From Cavenderia fasciculata (taxonomy: Eukaryota; Evosea; Eumycetozoa; Acytosteliales; Cavenderiaceae), in assembly GCF_000203815.1 (NCBI RefSeq), contig NW_004457729.1:2046674-2110673 (forward strand): 64,000 bases of DNA, written 5' to 3'. Both the position numbers and the translations under genes were made by a program. Below the pieces are notes generated by a model. The model worked only from the letters and a program-made list of their open reading frames with translations, was not told the DNA's origin and searched no databases. Each line of letters begins with the position of its first letter. Positions within the stretch are counted from its first letter, which is position 1. Shown one piece after another: positions 33,848-44,440 of the stretch.

Positions 33848-34250
33848 TTTATATCTATCTATCTCTTTTTCTACACAATTTAAAATGATATTCTATTTCC
33901 TTTTTCTCTTTCTATTTCTTTCTCTCTCTTTCTATTTTTATATGCACACAATTTATATTATATATATTAAATCAAAACTAAATTCAGAGTGATTAGGTTG
34001 TGATTCACACACGCACTTTAAGAATAGAAGAAGAAGCAGAAGTTCACCTTTGTAAAAATTAAATTTAATTTAAATATTTGTTTTTCTCTCTCCTTCCTTT
34101 TAAAGCAATAAAGTAGGAGTTTTCTTTTCTTTTCTTTTTTTTTTTTTATATGTTTGTTCTTCTAGAACCAGAGTTAATGATTAATAATTATTATTTATTA
34201 ATATTCAATATTGTTATTAAATTTCATCGAGTTTTACTTTATTTATTTAT

Positions 34251-34823
34251 TTATTTCCAGTCAATGAGTTCAACTTCAAAGATCAAAGTGGCATTTGGTG
34301 GGATGACATTACCGGCACCACGAGCACCATATCCATCTATAATAATAATAATAAATAATAAAAATAAATGTTAGTGATCCGACGATGATAAGATAGGTAT
34401 AGTGTTTAACATACAATCTGGGGAGATGGTCAATTCAGAGGTTTCACCCTTTGACATCTGGGCAACACCTTCATCCCAACCCTTGATAACTTGACCGGCA
34501 CCCAACTTGAAGCTGAATGGAGCACCTCTCTTTCTTGATGAATCAAAAACGGTACCATTGGTTCTAATAATATTATGAATGAAAAACAGATATATATATA
34601 AGTAACAATGAACTTCTTAAGTACCTGTTGTATATTTTAAAACTTACAAACGACCGACATAGTGAACGTTGACACTGCTTCCAACTGGTGGCTTAACACC
34701 ACTACCAATCTTCTTGATGAGAATTTCTACACCCTAAAGTCGTATAGTAAGTAAATTAAATCATCTTTTGTTAGTTTATACATATGTCACTTGTTTTGAT
34801 TTGAATCATATGATTATTACCAT
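34251..34823 (-). CDS. FKBP12-type peptidyl-prolyl isomerase
   Basis: Four exons, 34823-34821, 34733-34648, 34563-34415 and 34336-34251, give 107 residues, matching FKBP12 (108). The first coding exon is the ATG alone. The full FKBP fold is present: [44 protein letters not shown], and [26 protein letters not shown]. The FK506-pocket residues Tyr, Phe, Asp, Val-Ile, Trp and the terminal Phe are in place. It is a cytosolic proline isomerase and a rapamycin/FK506 receptor in other eukaryotes. No signal peptide or extra domain. Confidence 0.95.
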
Positions 34824-35251
34824 TTTGTATTATTATTATTTCTATTAACACTAATTTAATTTTTTACAATGATGATGATCACGTTTCAAGGGTCAGGTGA
34901 TGTTCGGAGAGAGAAACAAAAAATTTGTTTTTTTTTAATTTTTTAAATTATTTTTATTATTATTTAATAACCCTCCTATATTGAGGATTTAGAATAATAG
35001 TTTATTCTTTCAAAAAACCTATCTACTACACCTTTTATAAATATATATTTGTCTAAAGTCAGCGACGACTTGATCTGAATGTTGACTTAAAGATTCTTTC
35101 ATTAAAAAATCGATGAGCTCCTACCATCTTTTTTTGTTACTAAAATTCAAGAGATATTTCATCAGCTGCACTTCCTACATAGTTCATATTTATCTATCTA
35201 TCTATCTATATTAGTTATACTAGTATAAGGGATAGAGAGAGAGAATAAGGG
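34824..35251. promoter_or_regulatory. Divergent promoter region FKBP12 / AP-5 beta
   Basis: 428 bp of AT-rich DNA between divergent starts, with T- and A-runs and a TATC repeat just before the AP-5 start. No gene seen. Confidence 0.45.
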
Positions 35252-38200
35252 ATGGATTCAAATAATCCAAGTTGGACTCCTGGAGAATGGTATACTATTA
35301 TTCAAGGATGGAGAGTCAACAAACCGATTATACTATCAAACAAGGTGATGCAACAACCTTCATCTGCATCATCTTTAGCATCATCATCTGCCTCTATACA
35401 AGATCAACAACAACAGCAGCAGCAGCAGCAAGGTCAACAACAAGAAAACGAAGATCAACAACAACAGCAACAACAGCAACAACAAACTCAACAAACTCAA
35501 CCTCAACCTCAAACTCCATCATCACAAGATCAATCATCACAAAATGTTTCCCCCATTTCATCAAGTTCATTACAACAATCTGCATCATCAGGAGCATCAG
35601 CATCATCTTTACCACAACCAACAACGATACTAAGTGAAAACAATGTACTATCGATTACATCTACAACAATTGTAGAGGGATTGTTAAAGACTTTAAAGTC
35701 GGAAAGAGACGACATTCTCCGTATCAATCTACTATTGTTTCTCTCTGAAAATTGTACACTTTTATTGGAAGAGGATATCAAACGATTTGAAAAGGTTTTT
35801 AGTATATTGCAGTCACTTATAAACTCTCAGGTTGACAGTTACCCTGTAAAGACTCAGGTTCTCACTACCATGACCACTATTCTCATTTGCGAGTCTATCA
35901 TCAAGACACATCCACGTCTTGTAGAGACATTTACCGACCTTTTACTTGACATTGTCTCTAAAACAAATAATAGTAGTGATCGTCTATTAAGAGGATCTGC
36001 ATGTCTTTGTTTATTGGAATTGGAATTAACCTATCCATGTCTATTGTCGGCATTTATCCCTTCATTGCTATCCTATGTACAACTTGAAAATACTCATCTC
36101 ATTCAACAATATACTCAATTATTCACTACCGTTCTTCAAAATGCTGTCATTTGTGAACATGAAGAATTGGTTCAACAACATCATCAACAACAACAACAAC
36201 AGAATAATAATAATAATCAAAATAATCAAAATAATCAAAATAATACATCACAATCATTTAAATCACCTACACCAAATAATTTAATGTCACCTCCTCCTAC
36301 TCCATCAAATCAAAGTTCATTAAATTATAGAAGATCATTATCACGTATACCATCAAGTGCCAATTTACAATTACCATCAATCTTTCAAAATGATCTATCA
36401 TTGCAACGATCAGCAGTATTTACAATTCCACAAAACATCAAATATGCACCAATTGTAACTTTGTTGGCAACTCTTTCACAACAATCGATTAGACTATCAG
36501 AGTCTGTTGGAAAAGAACTTTTAAAATGTATCAGTGTCGTAGTAGATCAATCACCTCAGCTAAACTCTTTTGGTTTAATTTCAATCATTCTCCAACTCGT
36601 TCCACTCATTGACATTGCATCCATCCCCCATACAGTATTTCGTCATCCTCATCTCTACAAATTATTCTTTACTAGAAATCCTCAACAATTCCATCTCTTA
36701 CTTTACCTTGCCCTAAAATTCCCAGATGTCTATACAATGGATGAATTTGATATGTTCTTTAATAGATTAATTTTTATGATGAATGATGTTTCTTTGTATG
36801 TAAAAAAATATAGAAATAGAGAAAAAGAGAATAGTTTTTTATTAATATTTTATATTTTATATTTCTATTTTAGACCATTAGAACATAGAATTTTAGCAAT
36901 TGATTGGTTACTTTCAATACCAAATAAATTAAAAGTAGATATAAAACCAATGTCAATTATTAGGTTTTATAATCAATTCTATCCAACTTCATTTGATACA
37001 ATAACATTAAAAGAAGTTAAATTATATGCAATGTGTAAATGTATTTTGGATAATAATAAAAATATTACAAACAAATCAATTCCTCCAAAGTATGTACAAA
37101 GTAATAACAAATCACTAAAAAAATATTTATATTAACTTTTTTTTAATTTTTATTAGTGATTTAATGAAATCTTTAATATGTTTGGATGAATTTAGATATC
37201 ATTTAAATGAACATTCACAACCAACAAAGATTGTATTTTCAATTTTATTACTCTATTTGGAATCATTTTCATCTTTTTCAATTATTTTTAAAAATATTGA
37301 ATCGTATGTAAAAATATATATAGACCAATATGTACATCATCATTTTCTCTCTCTCTAACATTTTTTTTATTTAAAAGTTTCCTTTCAGAATTATTATTAA
37401 ATTATCCACAATTTTTAAATAGTATAATATCATTAATGAATGGAATACCAGACAAGAAAACAAAGATTCATTTATTCTTGTCATTGTCTAGGGTAATCGT
37501 TTCACTTGGGTCATTGAAATTTTTACATTATTTACCATTGGTAGAAAGAATTGTATTGGAAGATCAAATTAATCCAACTCTGGTACTAAACAAAATATGT
37601 GATTTGGTAAGAAGAAAATCAATTTGTGGACAAGGTAATTGGACCATTGGGAATATGATTATTTCAATTTGTAGACGTACCTTGATAACACACAACTCCC
37701 AACCTCTATTTAAACCACTCCGTTTAATTCTTTGTACGTTGGCAAATTATTTTTCAAATGTTGAAATTCGTGATCGTGCAAGTTTCTATGATAGATTATT
37801 AACTCATCTACCTGATGATAAAATTAAAACTTTATTAATTTCTCAAGGAAATCAATCAAATCATCAAAATGGTAAAAAAGAAATTAAAAAAACAAACAAA
37901 AAGAATTTTTTATTTATTTATTATTTTTTCTATTTTATTTTTAGTTATAATATCATCAACAACATTATCAAAAGTTATCAAATCACATCCAAATTTTGTA
38001 TCGATTTCACAAATAACTAAACCAATTATACATCATTTTAATATTGGTGATGTAACACCAGTGATTCATGGATCTGGAATGGTAGATGATTTTGAAAAGG
38101 CATCAAGTCAATATCAACAAATGTTGGCAGAACATGATAGACTTTGTCCAAGAATTACTATTCCCTATCGTATCAGATATATGAATCAATTGCCTGCCAA

Positions 38201-39153
38201 TGTTCCAACCAAGATTTATGCTCTTTTGATTCGTTTTAGAGATACATCATTGGCATGGGCATCAACTCTGTCACCAAACAACCAAAATCAATCACCACCA
38301 ATGATTTCAATGTCTCCAGGATCAATCTCTCCCAACACTACTACACCATTGAGTTCATCCATGTTGATGATGGGCGGCAAACTAGCAAGTAGTACAAATG
38401 TTCCAGTTACAATGTATTCACCAATCAACCCTATTCGTATCCCTTATCTTTGCTACTCTAGTAAAGAAGATGAATTGGAATTCCCTTATAGTTTTGATAT
38501 TGATATTACCTTTTCACCAAAATATCCAATCCCATCAACCTTTAATGTTAAAATGGTTTTCAACGACGATGAAGGAAGAACTTGTAAATCAAGTGGTTCT
38601 CAAATTTCAATTCAATTCCATCATTTATTTATGGAAATCCCCATTCCAATTACATCTCCTCAAATTGATTCAATGCAATTCAAATCAAAATTATTTAAAA
38701 AATTTTGGAAATTATTTGATCAAGATTCTAAAAATTTGTAAGAAATTTAAACCTAAATCTAAAAAAAAGGATATTAATATTTATTTATTTTTTAGGAATA
38801 ATTCAACATCATTAATATCAGTTAAAAATATGAATATAAAATCAGATATAATTGAAAAATCAATTCAATTAAATCAAAGTAAATATATTATTATTGATAA
38901 AGATGAAATGGAAGAAGAAATAGAGGAAATGGAAGAAATGGAAGAAATTGGAAATAATAATAATAACAATGGTCAAAATAGTGGAATTGAAAAGAAAAAG
39001 ATTATCAATAGAATTAAATTGATGATGTTTTTACCACCTCAATTCCATTTATTATTATTGTTTGAAATTTCAAAAGATGCAACCATTGTAACCATTAAAA
39101 CAGATTGTTGGAAATGTTTAACTTTTATTGATCAATTTCTTTTATCAATTTAA
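35252..39153 (+). CDS. ap5b1: AP-5 complex subunit beta-1
   Basis: Six exons: 35252-36795, 36874-37089, 37157-37303, 37378-37871, 37945-38737 and 38796-39153, encoding 1183 residues. The N-terminus has WTPGEWYTIIQGW and a poly-Gln insert. A HEAT-like helical solenoid follows (LKTLKSERDDILRINLLLFLSENCTLLLEEDI, RGSACLCLLELELTYPCLLSAFIPSLLSY), then appendage-type beta-sandwich strands near the C-terminus (IDITFSPKYPIPSTFNVKMVF). The final stretch is LLLFEISKDATIVTIKTDCWKCLTFIDQFLL. AP-5 works with SPG11/SPG15 at late endosomes to retrieve cargo to the Golgi. Intron 1 is in frame and could be read through by a naive caller. Low-complexity inserts explain the length beyond human AP5B1 (878). Confidence 0.83.
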
Positions 39154-39243
39154 ATCATAATAAATTAAATCATTTGTAATTGTTTAATTAAATATTTATT
39201 TATTTTTTGTTATTATTGGCAAGGAATTATTTTAAAAAAAAAA

Positions 39244-39328
39244 TTATAATATTGTACAAAATGATTGCTTTTTTTCAGTATTACTATTTGCATTTGTGGT
39301 ATTATTAGTATTATTATTATTATTTGTT

Positions 39329-39361
<33 letters not shown>

Positions 39362-40007
39362 GTGTTAGTATTATTTCCATTATTATTTTGATTTTGATTA
39401 TTAATATTATTTGTAGTTGGAGATGAAGAAGAAGAGGAAGAAGTTGGAGACATTGTAGGTGATCTTTGACCACGCCCACCACTTCCATTTGGAGTACTAC
39501 TATTATCAGTACCCTTTATCTTTAATTTTGACCAGTTTTCAGTTTGATAGATCTTTTCACCTGCACCACGAACCACAGTTTGTAAAAGGGTTTCAATGCC
39601 AGTGTTGGCAAGTGAACTAGTCTCTATGATTGGAATTCCCCTTTGATTTGCAAACTCTTGTGCAGCTGCTTGGTTGACAACATGTTGTTGTGAAAGATCG
39701 CACTTTGTCACTGCCAATGCTATAAATACTTTGGATTGCTGAATGGTCGATGCAGTGGCACTGCTTCCCATTGGTACACCCAATAAATATCTCTCCACTT
39801 CTTTCCACCAACAAGATAGATTCTCAAATGAACTTTGTGTAGTTGGATCATATGTCAATATAACAATATCAGTATTTGAATATAATGTTCTTGATAATGT
39901 TCTAAATCTTTCTTGTCCTGCTGTATCAGTCTAGAGAAAATAGAAAATAAAATAGAAAAAAAAAGAAAGAGAATCAATATACACATTGTAATTTAAATTC
40001 CTTTTCC

Positions 40008-40056
<49 letters not shown>

Positions 40057-40483
40057 CATACAAACTTGACTAATATCTGTTTCTTTCCAAATTGAATAGC
40101 TTTTGATTTCTTTAAAAGAAGAAGAAGAAGAAGTATAAGTAAAGCGATCAAAAAGGAATAGATAGATATTATTAAACATACAACTGAATTTTGTAAAGTA
40201 AGATTAGCTTGTTCATTATTTGGGAATATATTCTCCTATATAGATAAAAGTATTAAATGTTAGTTGTCTATCTCTCTCTTTTGATTGAGTCATTTGTGTG
40301 TATTTGTGTAGTTACAGTTAATCTCCAAATTAATGATGATTTGCCTACACATGCATCACCTATAACCAATGCTTTTAATGTAATATCACTAGAAGTCGTA
40401 GAAGATGACAATGGGTCATTGATAGTTGTAGGAGGAGGAGGAGAAGTTGAAAGAAATGTAAATTTACGTATTCTAAGACTCAT
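39244..40483 (-). CDS. Divergent Rab-family small GTPase
   Basis: Four exons, 40483-40316, 40235-40182, 40109-40062 and 39930-39244, give 318 residues; the two middle exons are 54 and 48 nt. The N-terminal extension is 35 residues. P-loop GDACVGKS is at 42-49, the switch II DTAGQERFRTL starts at 92, and the base motifs are TKCD (not NKxD) and ETSS. The switch I region (NNEQANLTLQNSV) departs from the usual Rab TIGVEF motif. A long Ser/Asn/Thr tail ends in CTIL, a CaaX-type box predicting geranylgeranylation, not the double Cys of most Rabs. Vesicle-traffic function is inferred. The intron before exon 4 carries a CT microsatellite. Confidence 0.85.
40012..40053. repeat. (CT)n microsatellite inside a Rab intron
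   Basis: About 20 CT units on the + strand lie within the last intron of the Rab-like gene, close to the donor of the 48-nt exon. Confidence 0.95.
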
Positions 40484-41282
40484 TATATATCTTGTAGTAG
40501 TAATAGTAGAGGAGGTGTATATTATTATTGTACTAATATCTCTTATTGTTTGCTTTTTTTGTTCAAAAACACACACCCTCCTACTAGCACGCTTTTTTCT
40601 GTTGTTTGAATGTGTTACCTTGAAGATATCGATTGCATTTTTGATTGATGTCTGCTGTTTTCTATTTCTATTTGATAAGAAGAGTGATGACTGTTGTTTG
40701 TATCTCTAGTTGAGATTGCCCGATAAACTTTACGATTATTATTATTATCTTTTTTGTTAAAAACACCACAAGAGTAAAAAAAATTGGACAAACAAAAATT
40801 TAAAAAAAATATTAATATTTTTCATTGTTTTTAAAAATCCTAAAAGATCCAATTTTTAGAAAATCTATCTGAAATTCACAGTAAAGGTAAATATTTTATA
40901 AATAACTTAATTTATCTCTACTTGGTGAACCCTAAAAGTATTTATCTATACAGGCCCTTTTTTTTTCTCAGGGGTTTTTTTTCAGGATTTAAATCCATGG
41001 TTCAATTATTAATTAATTAAGTAGAACTAGTCTCTTGTTCATTCTCTTTGTCTAATCCAGCCCACCACTGACACAGGGTACACCTTTGGGTGACCTAGCA
41101 GATGGAAGTGTACAATTTTCCAACTAGCTGGAAGCATGCCAATTGTTTGTTTTTTTTTTATATGTGGTTTTGATCGTTTTTCATGAAACATGTCTCAAAC
41201 GATAGGGAATTGGTCATAGAATCTAATGGCATGTCAAAAAACACCTTATCGGCAAGCCGCAGCAAAAAAATCAATAAATGAT
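40484..41282. other. Intergenic between the Rab-like gene and tRNA-Tyr
   Basis: No gene seen. Near 41070-41130 a less AT-rich stretch contains ACACCTTTGGGTGACC and paired AACTAGCTGG/CCAACTAGC segments that could form small hairpins. There is no recognised RNA family. The tRNA 3'-flank element lies at 41231-41258. Confidence 0.45.
41231..41258 (-). promoter_or_regulatory. Conserved-type tRNA 3'-flank element (tRNA-Tyr)
   Basis: Twenty-five bp past the tRNA-Tyr 3' end the minus strand reads GGCTTGCCGATAAGGTG, then TTTTTTGACAT. It resembles, with changes, the TTGCGGGTG..TTTTTTGTCAT element behind both tRNA-Arg genes. The T-run is a likely Pol III stop. Confidence 0.4.
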
Positions 41283-41371
41283 ATCCGATTTGCCAGGATT
41301 GAACTAGCGACCAGCTGATGACTTTTTGTACAAACTACAGTCAGCTGCTCTACCACTGAGCTAAAATCGGA
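41283..41371 (-). tRNA. tRNA-Tyr (anticodon GTA) with intron
   Basis: An 89-nt gene. The acceptor TCCGATT pairs fully with AATCGGA; A-box TAGCTCAGTGG; T-arm GTTCAATCC. The anticodon stem GCTGA/TCAGC encloses CTGTAG, then an intron of about 15 nt (TTTGTACAAAAAGTC), one nucleotide after the anticodon as in other eukaryotic tRNA-Tyr genes. The acceptor is perfect and the box sequences intact, so it should be functional. Confidence 0.95.
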
Positions 41372-41389
41372 GGATGCACTCATTTACGA

Positions 41390-41412
41390 TTTTCCCCTTT
41401 TGTAGGGGAAAA
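41390..41412 (-). promoter_or_regulatory. Upstream inverted repeat of tRNA-Tyr
   Basis: TTTTCCCC-(7 nt)-GGGGAAAA forms a perfect 8-bp stem starting about 19 bp before the tRNA 5' end. The same hairpin, one G shorter, is repeated at 41548-41569 in the partial copy. It could be a positional element or simply duplicated along with the flank. Confidence 0.6.
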
Positions 41413-41453
41413 TTTTTTGCCCCTTTTTTAATATCAAAAATAACCATTTGTTC

Positions 41454-41576
41454 TACAGCTGTTCTTCCACTGAGCTAAAACCTTTTTACAAACTACAGTC
41501 AGCTGCTCTACCACTGAGCTAAAATCGGAGGATGCACCCATTTTCGATTTTCCCCTTTTGTAGGGAAAATTTCTTT
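41454..41576 (-). pseudogene. Partial tRNA-Tyr copies (5' halves) upstream of the intact gene
   Basis: A truncated copy (about 41483-41529) holds the acceptor 5' strand, D-arm, 5' anticodon arm and most of the intron, then the same flank and hairpin as the real gene (to about 41570). It lacks the T-arm and B box. A second, shorter fragment (41454-41480) covers the D-arm region with a few changes. Both have the same orientation as the intact gene and lie upstream of it. Confidence 0.88.
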
Positions 41577-42063
41577 CCAATCAGTTTGAATAGAAAATGA
41601 AAAGTAAAAACAATATTAGCTTGATGACAAATACTTTTTATAACCAACTCACTTTAATTAAATAAATTGGTGAAGTTGTTGACACATAAATGAAATGAAG
41701 CCAAGAAATAATTGTCAAAAGAGGATAATTAAGGATGATTGGTTAATCATATTAAAACAATCACACTTTTCTCATACAAAAACAACCAATTACTTTATCT
41801 ATCCATAAAACAAAGTGTAATTTTTGGGATATGAGCCAGAGAAGTATAATTCTATCAAGAATTCAACCTTTTTTTTTTTGGAATTTTAACTTATTTAAAG
41901 TCAAGGTTTTTTTATTGGTTTGGAATAATTAAAAAACCAAGATGATTACTTTTTTCCAACCTTTAGAAATACATTATATATTTTGAGTAGTGGAAAATGG
42001 TCCAAAGATAAATATTTACAAAAGAAATTTATAATATACTATTAATATTTCCATATTGGTTGA
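41577..42063. other. Intergenic
   Basis: AT-rich, no gene seen. Confidence 0.6.
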
Positions 42064-42553
42064 TTATTTTTTAGAGTTAATCTTGACATTTTTCTTCATT
42101 TCTTTAATTTTCTTGGAGATTAATTTCTTTTTTTCCTTTTGTGCAAGATTTGTCTTTTTTAACTTTAATTTTTGTACTTTTAATTCTTTTACTTCTTGTT
42201 TCATTTCTTTTCTTAATTGTGCTCTAAAGAAAGGAAGGAAAAAACAAAAGAAAGAGTTAATACCAAACCAAATATATACAGCTGAGAGTGAGATTAGATT
42301 GATCAATCTAATCACCCTCGATCACATGTCTCTATACTAACCTTTCTTTATGAGATAATTTCTTTTCTTGAATTTCTTCATCGCTGCCATCATTATTTTC
42401 ATTTTCATTGTCTTCATCGATTCCATTCATTTTCATATCATCATCTTCCTCTTCTTGATCATCTTTTATCAATGAAGGATGATTCTTTAACTCGTGTACT
42501 TGTTCATCCAACTTTGATTTATCTACTCTTAATGCACTCTTTGGTTTACCCAT
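42064..42553 (-). CDS. Small Lys/Glu-rich protein, probably nucleolar
   Basis: Two exons (42553-42342, 42223-42064) give 123 residues. The N-terminus is MGKPKSALRVDKSK; an acidic middle (DDQEEEDDD...NENENNDGSDEE) and a strongly basic helical C-terminus follow (LRKEMKQEVKELKVQKLKLKK ... KKIKEMKK). Charge-segregated proteins of this size are common among ribosome-biogenesis factors; SLX9/FAM207 is one candidate, but no signature proves it. The phase-2 splice restores the HKERAQLRKEM helix. Confidence 0.65.
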
Positions 42554-42776
42554 TCTTCTTCTTTATATTATCTATCTGTAAACTCTTGAACGATAAAGTA
42601 TCTATCTTATCGTCGTCAAACTATTCGTTTTATCGCTGAGCTGAGAAAATAATTATTAATTATTTTCGAATTTTTTTTGAATTTTTTCTATGGCCAGACC
42701 TGTAGATCATTGCTTCAGCAATATTACTACTTTCTGATAGTATACAGACAGATTAGATAGATAGTATAGAAAAGAA

Positions 42777-43114
42777 ATGGGAGGAGGACATCAACCATTC
42801 CACGTAGCTAAGCATCACAAATACATTTCAGTTGCTTTAGGAACCACCATGTGGTTCTGGGTATTCTACAGAGCCAAGCAAGATTGGAGATCATTCTTGG
42901 TATGTTTTATTCATTCATCTCTCATCTGATTGCGATATTATATATATAGTATATAGTATATAGTATACTAATGAAATAACAATATGTATATCATCAAACA
43001 CATTGTATATTCTCCTCTTTACAACAATAGGGTTTAGAGTTCCCATGGGATCATGGACATGGTCATCACATTGCACCAAAAAATAACAATAATCATGATG
43101 GTGGACATCATTAA
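42777..43114 (+). CDS. ndufb2: Mitochondrial complex I subunit NDUFB2
   Basis: Two exons, 42777-42899 and 43031-43114, give 68 residues. MGGGHQPFHVAKHHKYISVALGTTMWFWVFYRAK carries one membrane span, and GLEFPWDHGHGHH follows the splice. The W-FW-F-R core and the H-PWDHG tail match the small NDUFB2/AGGG subunit of NADH dehydrogenase in the inner mitochondrial membrane. There is no obvious cleavable presequence, as expected for this subunit. The C-terminus is His/Asn-rich. Confidence 0.78.
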
Positions 43115-43899
43115 AAGAGATAAAAGATTTCGAATAATAACATAATCAAGCAGCATTAACAACAACAACAACAACAGCAATAACTATATAGACAAACAAA
43201 AAGAGGAATGACGATATTTCTTTCTTCTTTTGTGTTTTTTTAAACGATTCATATATCTACACAAATGTACAATCAAATATACTTTACTTTAATTTATCAA
43301 ATTATATCAGCTATGACAAAGATATCCTTGTCATGTTTACAACAAATTGCAAATGAAATGACAAGGAAACATTAGTTAATCGATTCCTAGCAATCCGAGA
43401 TTCTTCTGGTATTTTTAATACATTGTTGTACCCGACCGACTGATCGACGATCATTGTTTGTTTATACACACAATTAAACTCTCTCTCTCTGAGGTCTGTG
43501 ATCATTGTCGTGTGTGTGATTGGGTGGCTTATAAGCCAACTGGCTCTCATCTCACCTTCTATTAAACCTATTTTAATCTTTATTTGGCCGATTTTTTCAT
43601 TTCTTTCTTTATTATTTTTTTAATATAAATTTCGTTCATTCTTCTTTTATCTTATTTGTTTAAAAAAAGAGAGAGAGAGACAGATAGAAAAGTTAAATAG
43701 TAGTAATAGTCATCTAATCAATCACCAAAATTGATTGATTTGATTCATTTATTAAAATAACACAAACACACTATTCAGCAACACAAATTACTACTCCTAC
43801 TCTCGGGTCAGCAAACAAATCATCGTCTTATTTATTTGTATATTTATATATTGTATTCTATATATCCCTATCCCTATGAAATAAATAAATATCAAAACA
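43115..43899. promoter_or_regulatory. Promoter and leader of the PH-VPS9 gene
   Basis: No gene seen. A 14-bp perfect palindrome TGGCTTATAAGCCA (43525-43538) contains a TATA-like core about 360 bp before the start codon. Short GA runs near 43670. Confidence 0.4.
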
Positions 43900-44397
43900 A
43901 TGAGTAATAATAATAATAACAATAATAATAATCAATATTTATCTTCATTGGTACCAAACTATTATCAGGAGCAACAACAACATCAACCCCAACAACAACA
44001 ACAACAACCTCCTCCACCATACCAACTACATCCACCACAACAACCCCAACAACCTCAACAACAACATGTAGCAGGAGGGTATTACTTTCCACCTCAACAA
44101 CAAGTACTTAGTTCGAATACAATGAACTTTTTACAATACAGTTATCCTCATCAAAACTATTATCAACAATATCAAAATCAATACTCTCAGCAACAACAAC
44201 AACCTCAACCACCTGTTAATACTCCATCTGCACCATTTATTTATCAATACCAACAACAACAACAACAACAAACAAATAATCAATCTCAACCAGCACCTCC
44301 ACCAAAATATACACCAACCAATACAAATACTAATAATAATAATAACAATAATAATCAACCAACACCTCCACCAAAATATACACCAACGAGAAAGAGA

Positions 44398-44440
<43 letters not shown>

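Noticed and set aside
41323-41576. Pair of direct repeats that could be read as terminal repeats of a small element
   Set aside because: The repeats are copies of the tRNA-Tyr 5' half and its flank; there are no element ends or target duplication.
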